Shown: piece after piece, positions 40,606 through 47,833 of the stretch
How positions within the stretch are numbered: the first letter of the stretch is position 1
Layout: the number at the start of each line of letters is the position of its first letter
Assembly (NCBI GenBank): GCA_035547155.1
Contig: DASZVJ010000034.1
Span: 1-64,000, forward strand
DNA length: 64,000 bases
Direction of reading: 5' to 3'
Origin: CAZNMF01 sp035547155
Lineage (GTDB): Bacteria > Acidobacteriota > Vicinamibacteria > Vicinamibacterales > SCN-69-37
The notes under the pieces: generated by a model
Databases searched by the model: none
What the model was told of the DNA's origin: nothing
What the model saw: only the letters and a program-made list of their open reading frames with translations
Translations under genes and position numbers: made by a program

Positions 40606-40619
40606 TTGCGCCAGATCAA
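40606..40619. promoter_or_regulatory. Crp/Fnr-type site TTGCG-N4-ATCAA upstream of methyltransferase
   Basis: One half matches the perfect boxes at 45525 and 45562 and the other half matches the classical FNR half-site. Spacing is the same four bases. It is 95 bp before the GTG of the methyltransferase gene, in the region shared with the divergent PadR gene. Confidence 0.4.
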
Positions 40620-40713
40620 AGACGTGCTCGGACGGCCGCGCGAGACTGGATCGCGTGGCCCTCGGATCGCCGGACGTCTTCCGGTTTCGAGGTCGAGGGC
40701 CGGGAGGCGCATC

Positions 40714-41550
40714 GTGACGGCGTCTGAACGCACATCGACCATCGCGCACGACGAAGCGATTCCACTCGGCGCCCATCTCGACGTCGAAAAAATGCCGGCG
40801 CATTGGCTGATGGCGCGGCTCGGCAAGCGCGTGCTGCGGCCAGGCGGCATCGAGACGACGCGATGGCTCCTCGAACATGCGTCCGTGACGCCGCGCGACG
40901 AGGTGATCGAGCTCGCGCCCGGCCTGGGACGAACGGCCGCGCTAATCCTGTCGCGGCAGCCGAAGAGCTACGTCGGCGTCGAGCGCGACACGCGCGCGGC
41001 ACAATTCGCCGAACGTGCGCTGACGGATGCGGGCTGGCGCGACGCGCACGTCCTGCACGCGGATGCGGCGTCCGTACCGCTTCCGGACCAGGCCGCCACG
41101 CTGCTCGTCGGCGAAGCGATGCTCAGCATGCAGACCGCGACGACGAAGCAGGCCATCATCCGCGAGGCCCATCGTCTGCTGAAGCCGGGCGGCCGCTACG
41201 TGATCCACGAGCTGGCGCTCATGCCGGACGCGATCGATCCCGCGCTGTTCGCGCGCATTCAATCCGACCTGTCGTCCGTCATTCACGTCGGCGTCCGCAT
41301 CGGAACCGTGCGCGAATGGAAACAGTGGATCGAGCAGGCGGGATTCACGATCGAACAGATGACGACCGCGCCGATGCATCTGCTCGAGCCTGCGCGTCTG
41401 ATTCGCGATGAAGGCGTGGCCGGTGCGGTGCGTTTCGTCTTCAACGCTCTGCGCACGCCGGGCGCACCGCGACGTTTGCGATCCGTGCGCGGCGTCTTTC
41501 GCCGGTATCGTGAGCACCTGTGCGCGATTGGCGTGATCGCGCGCGCCTGA
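40714..41550 (+). CDS. Class I SAM-dependent methyltransferase
   Basis: Methyltransferase of 278 residues. The SAM-binding motif is VIELAPGLGRTAALIL, followed by the acidic YVGVERD and HADAASVPLPDQAATLLVGEAM, ending in a post-core region typical of small-molecule methyltransferases. The GTG start at 40714 has GGGAGG six bases upstream; the longer open frame runs into the PadR gene and lacks homology. The cupin gene follows after 13 bp. Substrate unknown. The Crp/Fnr-like site upstream suggests control by the regulator encoded at 42003. Confidence 0.85.
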   Translation: MTASERTSTIAHDEAIPLGAHLDVEKMPAHWLMARLGKRVLRPGGIETTRWLLEHASVTPRDEVIELAPGLGRTAALILSRQPKSYVGVERDTRAAQFAERALTDAGWRDAHVLHADAASVPLPDQAATLLVGEAMLSMQTATTKQAIIREAHRLLKPGGRYVIHELALMPDAIDPALFARIQSDLSSVIHVGVRIGTVREWKQWIEQAGFTIEQMTTAPMHLLEPARLIRDEGVAGAVRFVFNALRTPGAPRRLRSVRGVFRRYREHLCAIGVIARA

Positions 41551-41563
41551 GGAGACACGACCG

Positions 41564-41920
41564 ATGTCCTCGAAGCCGTCATCGCTCCCGCCCGCCGAAG
41601 TCCTGCCGCTGCACGGGCTGATTACGTCGACCGAACAGGGCATCGCCAGCCGCGTGCTGGCGAAGACGGACGGCGGCAATCTGACGCTGTTCGCGTTCGA
41701 CGCCGGACAGGAGCTCAGCGAGCACACGTCGCCCTTCGACGCGCTCGTCATCGTCGTCGAGGGCGTCCTCGCGCTGACGATCGGCGGACGGCAGGTCCGC
41801 GCGACACCGGGCACCATCGTCCGGATGCCCGCGAACGTGCCGCACGCGGTCGAAGCGATCGAGGCGGCGCGGATGCTGCTGGTGATGCTACGAGACATCA
41901 AGCCCGCGCCTCCTGCGTAA
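41564..41920 (+). CDS. Small cupin protein
   Basis: Single-domain cupin of 118 residues. The metal-binding signature is partly conserved: GQELSEHTSPFDALVIVVEG gives one histidine and late acidic positions, and PANVPHAVEAIE gives the second histidine. It is probably a small metal-bound beta-barrel with enzyme or sensor function. It is co-directional with the methyltransferase 13 bp upstream and the Crp/Fnr gene 82 bp downstream. Confidence 0.85.
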   Translation: MSSKPSSLPPAEVLPLHGLITSTEQGIASRVLAKTDGGNLTLFAFDAGQELSEHTSPFDALVIVVEGVLALTIGGRQVRATPGTIVRMPANVPHAVEAIEAARMLLVMLRDIKPAPPA

Positions 41921-41951
41921 CTTCGATGCCGCCCGCGGGCGCGTATTCGTC

Positions 41952-41979
41952 AACTTTGAACTTCGAACTTCGAACTTTC
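41952..41979. repeat. Four heptamers AACTTYG
   Basis: Units aactttg, aacttcg, aacttcg and aactttc run head to tail in the 82-bp gap between the cupin and Crp/Fnr genes. The array is AT-rich compared with its surroundings. Confidence 0.65.
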
Positions 41980-42002
41980 TGAGCTCGCCTTAAGATGTTC
42001 GC

Positions 42003-42698
42003 GTGCCACCACACGCGCGGCCGCTGGGCTCCGTGCCGCTGTTCGAGGGACTGGACGATCGCGCGCTCGAGGCGGTCGCTGCCGACGCGCGTCTCGCCCG
42101 TGCGGCCGCGGGGCGCGCGTTCTTTCGCGAAGGCGAGCCGGCGCGCGCGTTCTATGTGCTGGCGCGTGGCCGCGTGAAATTCACGCAGGTGTCAGCAGAA
42201 GGCCACGAAGTCATCCTTCGCGTCATCGGGCCTGGCGAGCCCTTCGGCGGCGTCGCCGCGCTCGTCGATAACGGGACCTATCCCGTTACCGCGCGTGCGG
42301 TCGAGCCGTCCGACGCCCACGCGTGGGACGGCACTCGTATTGCGGCGCTCATGCAGCGATTTCCGATCGTGGCGATCAACGCGGCGCGGATGATCGCCGA
42401 TCGCTTCCACGACCTGCAGCGTCAGCATCGCGAGCTGATGACCGAGCGCGTCGAACGGCGCATCGCTCGCGCGATCCTGCGGCTTCTCGATCAGAGCGGG
42501 CGGCGTGTGGAGGCCGGCGTCGAGATTGGCTTCCCGCTCTCGCGTCAGGATTTGGCGCAGATGACGGGCACCACGCTGTTCACCGTGAGCCGGACACTGC
42601 ATCGCTGGGAGGAGGCGGGCCTCATCGCCGCCGCGCGTCGCCGCGTCGTGATCCGGGAGCCTCATCGTCTCGTACGGATCGCGGAAGATCTGCCTTGA
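42003..42698 (+). CDS. Crp/Fnr-family regulator without cysteines (Dnr/NnrR-like)
   Basis: Transcription regulator of 231 residues with a cyclic-nucleotide-type beta-barrel (about 12-125), a dimer helix (about 128-150) and a C-terminal winged helix. The helix-turn-helix has SRQDLAQMTGTTLFTVSRTL (180-199). The SR pair needed for TTG...CAA sites is kept. There is no cysteine anywhere, so it is not an iron-sulphur FNR; heme-based NO sensing as in Dnr, or another ligand, is possible. The start is a GTG without a clear binding site. Its likely targets are the boxes at 45525-45575 and 40606. Confidence 0.85.
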   Translation: MPPHARPLGSVPLFEGLDDRALEAVAADARLARAAAGRAFFREGEPARAFYVLARGRVKFTQVSAEGHEVILRVIGPGEPFGGVAALVDNGTYPVTARAVEPSDAHAWDGTRIAALMQRFPIVAINAARMIADRFHDLQRQHRELMTERVERRIARAILRLLDQSGRRVEAGVEIGFPLSRQDLAQMTGTTLFTVSRTLHRWEEAGLIAAARRRVVIREPHRLVRIAEDLP

Positions 42699-42727
42699 CG
42701 CACGCCTTTCCGAACGTAGGCGACGGG

Positions 42728-42768
42728 CTTCAGGCCGCCGCGCGGTCCGCCGGCCTGAAGGCCGGCGG
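42728..42768. repeat. REP-like element with two exclusive hairpins
   Basis: A 10-bp perfect pair, CTTCAGGCCG (42728-42737) with CGGCCTGAAG (42751-42760), competes with a 9-bp perfect pair, CCGCCGGCC (42747-42755) with GGCCGGCGG (42760-42768). It lies between the convergent Crp/Fnr and VWA genes and may act as a bidirectional terminator or a dispersed repeat. Confidence 0.65.
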
Positions 42769-42795
42769 CTACGTATGTCAAAGCGCTCATCGGGA

Positions 42796-43752
42796 CTAGT
42801 CGATCCGGTATCCCGTCCGCGTGCGTACGCGGTACTCGTCGTGTCCTCGCACAGTTACCGCGACGTCGTGCCACCCGGCGGTTTCGCCGCCGAGGACGTA
42901 TCGCACGGTGTAGCCGGCTCGGAAGTCCTCGATCGCACTGGTGAACGCGTTGTCGATCAGATTCGCGTTCGCGTGACCGGTGAGCGTGCCCGGCGACGGC
43001 TGCACGATTTCGATCGCCGCGGCGGTGCTGACCCGGCTGCCGGTGAGTGTGGTGAGCCGTTCGAAGAACGCGGTGGGGCGCCGCTCGGGATGTTCGACGA
43101 ACGCTCGCGGGAACGAAGCCATCTCCCAACCGCTCGACGCGGTGCGCGTCACGGCGAACACGACGGCACGCGACCGGCCCGCCAGATCGAGCACGTCAGC
43201 CTCGCTCAGCACGCTGCCCGTGTCTCCGCCGTCGGCGAACACGACCGCGAGATGACGACGATCCGGCGGCACGGGCGCGGCGAGCATGACGCCGAGCACG
43301 TCGTTCAACGGCGTGTGCGTGCCCCAGTTCGATGGCTGCCCCAGCTTGACGCCCGCCGCGTCTGGCGTCACCAGCGCCGCGAGCGTCCTGATGCGATCGG
43401 CAAACGTCAGGACCGACACGCGATCGGTGGGCTTCAGATGATCGCGAATCCGGCCGATCGTGCGCTCGATCTGCGCGATCAGGACTCGACTCTGCATCTC
43501 ACTCATGTCGACGGCGACGGTCAGATCGATCGGCTGCACGTCGCGCGAGACGCTCACGATCTGCTGCTCGATCCGGTTGTCGCGGACCTCGAAATCGGCG
43601 GGCCCGAGATCGAGCACCGGCGTCTTTCCGGCGATCACGCTCACGTTGAGCTCGACGGCATGGACGCCGCCTCGGAATTGGACGGGACCGGCCGCGAATG
43701 TCGCGACGCCGAGCGCGAACATGAGCAGGATGGTCGCAACGCGCGCGCTCAT
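42796..43752 (-). CDS. VWFA-related protein of acidobacterial type
   Basis: Exported protein of 318 residues from the ATG at 43752. A signal peptide (about 1-21) precedes an N-terminal segment VELNVSVIAGKTPVLDLGPA and a von Willebrand factor A domain starting IDLTVAVDMSEMQSRV. The metal site is degenerate: the usual D-x-S-x-S reads DMSEM. Acidobacteria have many such proteins of unknown role. The start overlaps the stop of the TPR-type gene as ATGA, so the two are coupled. Confidence 0.8.
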   Translation of the reverse strand: MSARVATILLMFALGVATFAAGPVQFRGGVHAVELNVSVIAGKTPVLDLGPADFEVRDNRIEQQIVSVSRDVQPIDLTVAVDMSEMQSRVLIAQIERTIGRIRDHLKPTDRVSVLTFADRIRTLAALVTPDAAGVKLGQPSNWGTHTPLNDVLGVMLAAPVPPDRRHLAVVFADGGDTGSVLSEADVLDLAGRSRAVVFAVTRTASSGWEMASFPRAFVEHPERRPTAFFERLTTLTGSRVSTAAAIEIVQPSPGTLTGHANANLIDNAFTSAIEDFRAGYTVRYVLGGETAGWHDVAVTVRGHDEYRVRTRTGYRID

Positions 43753-44825
43753 CGGCGGCTCATTTCTCTGAGCGTATCGATCCGCGCCTGAAAGAACCGC
43801 GCGTCGCCATCGCGATACGACCGCCACGGATCGACGACGGGATCTGGCGCCGCCTTGATCGCGGCGAGCTGCTCGGCGACGTCCGCCGAGCGCTGGCGTT
43901 TCATCTGAAGCGCCATGATGGCGATTCGCGCGGACTCGGCCGATGGCACGATCCGCAGCGCGTCCTGATACGTCGCGACAGCGTCGTCCGGCCGATCGAG
44001 TGCCTCGAGCGCCTGCCCGCGCAGCAAATGCTGCCAATAGCGATACGTGACATCGCTCGTCCACGCATCGTCGAAATCCGTGAGCACCGCCATCGCCTCT
44101 CCGGAGCGTTTCATGCGCATGAGCAGCCGCGCTGCGCGCAGCGTGGCCTCCGCACGTATCTCGCCCGCACCGGCGGCGGCTGCCTGCCGATAGTGTTTCA
44201 ACGCATCGGGGCCGAGGACGTCGAGCCCTTCGGGGCGATCGATGGTGATGAGCTCGAGCGAGAATCCGCGCGCGATCTCCACCCACGGCACGACCAACAC
44301 TTGCGCCTCACCAACCGGCGCCGGGACTGCTGCGATGCGCGCGGCCATCGGCTTCACGCCCGCGCGCTCTCTCACGAACGGATCCTGAAGCGTGTCGAGA
44401 AATGCCACCGTGGTTTGATGCCAGAGCACTTCGAAGGCGTCGGCATCTGGATTCGCGCCCGGTGGTTCCGGTCGATTCGACAAGAACGTGGAGCCGAGCG
44501 TGAGGAAGCTCTCCCAGCCCTGATAGCTGTGACGTCTCCCATCCGTCGCCACGGCGATCTCGAGCATGAACGCCGCCTGCAGTCGCGTACGCGGGCCGCG
44601 CTGCCATTCGGGCAGCACGCGTGATTCGAAGTCGGCGCGAAACTGCTCGAACCGCTGCCCCGTGGTCATCGAGCTCAGCGCGTCCGACATCACACGAGGC
44701 CCCTGCGCTCGATAGGCGTCGAACAACGCGTCGGCCATCATGCGACCGGGCCGCTGCGCCAGAAGCGTCGCGCTCAGCACGATCGAGGCGCTCGCGACAC
44801 ACACGGTCCATCGCGGCGTTGTCAT
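43749..44825 (-). CDS. Secreted TPR-like protein
   Basis: Exported protein of 358 residues: signal peptide ending LLAQR, then a mainly helical chain. The region after about 225 resembles tetratricopeptide repeats (AEATLRAARLLMRMKRSGEA, YWQHLLRGQALEALDRPDDA). No catalytic motif is seen. It is coupled to the downstream VWA gene and probably acts with it in the periplasm; partner and target are unknown. Confidence 0.65.
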   Translation of the reverse strand: MTTPRWTVCVASASIVLSATLLAQRPGRMMADALFDAYRAQGPRVMSDALSSMTTGQRFEQFRADFESRVLPEWQRGPRTRLQAAFMLEIAVATDGRRHSYQGWESFLTLGSTFLSNRPEPPGANPDADAFEVLWHQTTVAFLDTLQDPFVRERAGVKPMAARIAAVPAPVGEAQVLVVPWVEIARGFSLELITIDRPEGLDVLGPDALKHYRQAAAAGAGEIRAEATLRAARLLMRMKRSGEAMAVLTDFDDAWTSDVTYRYWQHLLRGQALEALDRPDDAVATYQDALRIVPSAESARIAIMALQMKRQRSADVAEQLAAIKAAPDPVVDPWRSYRDGDARFFQARIDTLREMSRR

Positions 44826-44858
44826 TGGGCGGAGCTTGCAGTCTAGACCATCTTCCTG

Positions 44859-45476
44859 TCAGCCGCGCTCGCCGGTTTCCGCGCGCATCCGAGCGAAGAC
44901 GGCCTTCCTGTCGGCGACCGAGATCTGCTTGTCGATCATCGGATAGAGGATGTGCTCCTCTTTGACGTTGTGCGCGGCGAGCACCTCGAGCAGCGTGGAC
45001 TCGTCCGCGTCGACGCTCGTCTCGTTTTCCTGGAGCGCCGCGTCGATCGAATCGAGCAAGGCTCTGATTTGACGATGCTCGGTGCGCATCACGACGGTCG
45101 GTCCGTTGTCCGTGAGCCCCGTGAGCCGCTCGAACAGCGGAAACAGGATGTCGTCCTCCCACCCGATGTGACGCTCCAGCCGCGTCTTGAACGCGCGGTA
45201 CATGGCGAGCACGGCCGGCCGATCGCCCGTCTTCGACGCACGGAACTCCTCGAGCAGTCGATCGATGTCATCGTGATCGACGGCGTAGCGGGACGAGATC
45301 GTCACCGGTGCGTCCTTCACTTCCACTTCGCGGATCACCCATCCTTCGTCGGCCTCTTCATGCTTGCGTTCGGCGTCGACCCGCGCGGCGCGACGGCTGG
45401 CCCGAGACAGCGTGACGAACAGCACCGCCACACCAAAGACGACGGCGACGATCGCCACTGACCACTGCATCAACAT
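44859..45476 (-). CDS. Membrane-anchored hemerythrin-like protein
   Basis: Hemerythrin-domain protein of 205 residues with one N-terminal membrane helix (about 5-23) and the iron-binding bundle after it. Likely diiron ligands are H68, H103, E107 (ERHIGWEDDI), H134 (TEHRQIR), H169 and H175 with D182 (HNVKEEHILYPMID). Such proteins bind oxygen or nitric oxide or aid iron repair. It is divergent from the DUF2249 gene, and two perfect Crp/Fnr-type boxes sit between them. Confidence 0.9.
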   Translation of the reverse strand: MLMQWSVAIVAVVFGVAVLFVTLSRASRRAARVDAERKHEEADEGWVIREVEVKDAPVTISSRYAVDHDDIDRLLEEFRASKTGDRPAVLAMYRAFKTRLERHIGWEDDILFPLFERLTGLTDNGPTVVMRTEHRQIRALLDSIDAALQENETSVDADESTLLEVLAAHNVKEEHILYPMIDKQISVADRKAVFARMRAETGERG

Positions 45477-45524
45477 GAGGCGCTCATCCAGCGTTCATTC
45501 TGTCGGGCGCGCGCGTCCCCGACG

Positions 45525-45538
45525 TTGCGCTGGCGCAA
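45525..45538. promoter_or_regulatory. Perfect Crp/Fnr-type box TTGCG-N4-CGCAA (1)
   Basis: TTGCG CTGG CGCAA, a perfect inverted repeat with the four-base spacing of FNR-family sites. It is one of two identical-half boxes 37 bp apart between the hemerythrin and DUF2249 genes. Confidence 0.7.
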
Positions 45539-45561
45539 ATCGCGCGGACGGCCGTTGGTCA

Positions 45562-45575
45562 TTGCGTTTCCGCAA
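45562..45575. promoter_or_regulatory. Perfect Crp/Fnr-type box TTGCG-N4-CGCAA (2)
   Basis: TTGCG TTTC CGCAA, the same half-sites as the first box. It ends 23 bp before the DUF2249 start. The two boxes could serve the divergent promoters. Confidence 0.7.
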
Positions 45576-45598
45576 CGTCCGCGGCCGACACATGCGCG

Positions 45599-45871
45599 AT
45601 GCTCGTCGACATGACGACGCACCTGCACGTCCAGCCTGACCAGCTCTACCCGTTCGACGCGCGCGGCATCGCCAGGCGCTTCCGGCACGCCGCCGTTTTC
45701 GGCGCCCTCGACGCGCTCGTGCCGGGCGAAACGATGCGATTCTGCAACGACCACGATCCGCTCCCGCTCCTCGCGCAGATCGAGACCCGCTACGGTAATG
45801 CCGTCGCCATCGAGTACATCCAGCGCGTGCCGGGAGAAATCGTCATCGACTTCGCGAAGCGGTCTGCCTGA
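45599..45871 (+). CDS. DUF2249 (TusA-like) protein
   Basis: Small protein of 90 residues with the DUF2249 pattern: a first strand, LYPFDARGIARRFRHAAVFGALDALVPGETMRF in reduced form (key part FDARGIARRFRHAAVF), then CNDHDPLPLLAQIETRY and IEYIQRVPGEIVIDF. DUF2249 proteins often accompany hemerythrins and nitrogen-oxide metabolism genes. The ATG at 45599 or the one at 45611 may be used. Biochemical role unknown. Confidence 0.85.
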   Translation: MLVDMTTHLHVQPDQLYPFDARGIARRFRHAAVFGALDALVPGETMRFCNDHDPLPLLAQIETRYGNAVAIEYIQRVPGEIVIDFAKRSA

Positions 45872-45906
45872 GCGGCGCGATCCCGATGTAGAATCCGGCC
45901 TCGCCC

Positions 45907-46284
45907 ATGAGCGATGGAATTGACGACGTCCGTCGAGCGATCGATGCGCTGAACGCCGCGTGGCGCGAGCGGCGCTTCGCAGATCTGGCCGCGTGTCTCG
46001 ACGAGCACGTCGTCATGCGCGGGCCCGGCCTGGTCGAGCTCGCTCGCGGGCGCGACGCGCTCGTCACGAGCTACGCGGACTTCATGGCGAAGTCGGACAT
46101 CACGGAGTACGTCGAGTCAGGGCACGCCATCGATCGATGGGGCGGCACGGCGATCGCGCGTTTCGACTGGTCGATGACGTGGATCCAGAACGGCAAAGAG
46201 GATCGCGCGTCGGGCCAGGATCTGTTCGTGTTTCAACAACGCGGCGCGGACTGGATCGCGGTCGAGCGCATCATGCTCTATTGA
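45907..46284 (+). CDS. NTF2/SnoaL-like protein
   Basis: Single cone-shaped NTF2-type domain, 125 residues: an N-terminal helix (IDDVRRAIDALNAAWRERRF), then DLAACLDEHVVMRGPGL and WIQNGKEDRASGQDLFVFQQ, ending in WIAVERIMLY. It is close to DUF4440-like enzymes and small ligand-binding proteins. It lies 35 bp after the DUF2249 gene on the same strand and may share its transcript. Confidence 0.78.
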   Translation: MSDGIDDVRRAIDALNAAWRERRFADLAACLDEHVVMRGPGLVELARGRDALVTSYADFMAKSDITEYVESGHAIDRWGGTAIARFDWSMTWIQNGKEDRASGQDLFVFQQRGADWIAVERIMLY

Positions 46285-46306
46285 GCGCATGAGTCGCAGC
46301 GGTCCG

Positions 46307-47332
46307 TCATCCCCACGGCGCCGCGTACGTCTCGTCCCGCAGGATCGCGCGAATCGCTTTCGAAATGACGCCCAGCTTCAAGTTCTTGTTATTGTCCACG
46401 AGGATGACGGTCACGCCCTTCTCCAGGTCGATCGTCATCAGCGCCTCGAAGTTGCGTGACTGGCCGTCGTGCTCGCGGAACGTCAGCGTGTCGCCATTCC
46501 ACACCGTCTCGCCCAGACCGCCGTTGCGCGGGTTGAAGCTGTGACCGAGGGTTGCAATGGATCGCTGGCTGATGATGGTGCCCGCGTGGAGGCACTGCGT
46601 CCAGTTGTACAAATCGCGCGCGGTCACATAGACGACGCCCGTGATCGGCACGTCGGTTGGATCCTGCCCGAACCCGTTGTTGAACGACTTGGCGATGAAC
46701 GGCGCGTCTGAGGCGGGGTTCAGCGTCGACGAGGTCATGCCGCACGGCGGAAAGATGCGGCGTTCGACGAAGGTATTGAACGGCGCACCCGTGAGCCGCT
46801 CGACGATGAACTGCCGCAGCGAGACATTGTTGTTCGTGTAGCTGAACGTCGTGCCGGGATCGGATTCGAGCGTCGTGATTTTCAGCAGGTCCGCGTAGAC
46901 GTCGCGATCGTTCTTGATCGTGTTCCAGTTGATCTCGGGAATGCCCGACGTGTAATCCAGCAGCTGCCGGATCGACACACGCGCCGCCCATGGCGGCAAC
47001 TCGGGCAAGTACTTGGACACCGCGTCGTCGATCGCGAGCCGGCCCTGCTCAGCCAGCATCATGATCGAGACGGCGCTGAACTCCTTGGTAATCGATCCGA
47101 TGTTGAATCGGTGCTGCAGCGTCAGCGGTGTCTGCAGCGCGGCATCCGCGTAGCCGATCGCCTGCTCGTAGACGATCGTCCCCTTGCGCGCGACGAGCAC
47201 GTTGCCGTTGAAGATGCCGCGCGCGTGGGACTGGCGCATCAGCCGATCGATGCGATCCGCCGGGGATTGTCTCGCCGCGGAAACGGATATCGACAGCGCG
47301 CCAGCGACCACACACAGGCACATCGTCCTCAT
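46307..47332 (-). CDS. Secreted serine hydrolase, class C beta-lactamase fold
   Basis: Exported serine hydrolase of 341 residues with a signal peptide (about 1-20). The nucleophile motif SITK (S80-K83) and the YTN motif (FSYTNNN) of the beta-lactamase/DD-peptidase fold are present, and HDGQSRNFEA near residue 297 may be the third motif. It is related to esterases and D-aminopeptidases more than to resistance enzymes. It is convergent with the NTF2-like gene and divergent from the gene at 47402. Confidence 0.85.
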   Translation of the reverse strand: MRTMCLCVVAGALSISVSAARQSPADRIDRLMRQSHARGIFNGNVLVARKGTIVYEQAIGYADAALQTPLTLQHRFNIGSITKEFSAVSIMMLAEQGRLAIDDAVSKYLPELPPWAARVSIRQLLDYTSGIPEINWNTIKNDRDVYADLLKITTLESDPGTTFSYTNNNVSLRQFIVERLTGAPFNTFVERRIFPPCGMTSSTLNPASDAPFIAKSFNNGFGQDPTDVPITGVVYVTARDLYNWTQCLHAGTIISQRSIATLGHSFNPRNGGLGETVWNGDTLTFREHDGQSRNFEALMTIDLEKGVTVILVDNNKNLKLGVISKAIRAILRDETYAAPWG

Positions 47333-47401
47333 GCGGCGTTGGACGAGAAGTGAGGCGCGGGCGTTGCCGTCGGACCTGATGGTGCGTGCGACAATGGTCC
47401 G

Positions 47402-47755
47402 ATGGCGCCTGTACTACTGATTGGACTCGACCCGCATACGATCCCTGGCTTTGATCCCGCACCGGTCGAGCTGGCGATCGCGATCGGACAGAAGCGGTTC
47501 GACGAAGCGGGCATCGACGTGGACACGTGCCTTGTCGCGATCGACGACCAGGCGCGTGCGACCATCGCCAACGCGCTGCAAGCCAAGCCCTACGGCGTCG
47601 TCGTCATCGGCGGCGGAATCCGAAAGCCGGACGAGGTCGTCGCACTCTTCGAGGACGTCATCGACCTCATTCGTCGTCACGCGCCGCAGGCCGCGATCGC
47701 GTTCAACACGAATCCGGTCACGAGCCTCGACGCGGTACAGCGGCGATCCTCCTGA
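47402..47755 (+). CDS. Conserved hypothetical protein
   Basis: Protein of 117 residues not assigned to a named family. It starts APVLLIGLDPHTIPG and has a repeating alpha/beta pattern with a Rossmann-like GVVVIGGGIRKPDEVVALFE. There is no signal peptide or membrane segment. It stands alone between divergent and convergent neighbours. Coding bias and sequence pattern support a real gene; no function can be given. Confidence 0.7.
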   Translation: MAPVLLIGLDPHTIPGFDPAPVELAIAIGQKRFDEAGIDVDTCLVAIDDQARATIANALQAKPYGVVVIGGGIRKPDEVVALFEDVIDLIRRHAPQAAIAFNTNPVTSLDAVQRRSS

Positions 47756-47833
47756 CGTTCGGTCCGCGCGTGCGAGCTCCGTCGGCTCCGGCCGATCGGG
47801 GACGGCGCGCAATCGCCTCGTTGATTGGTGCGC

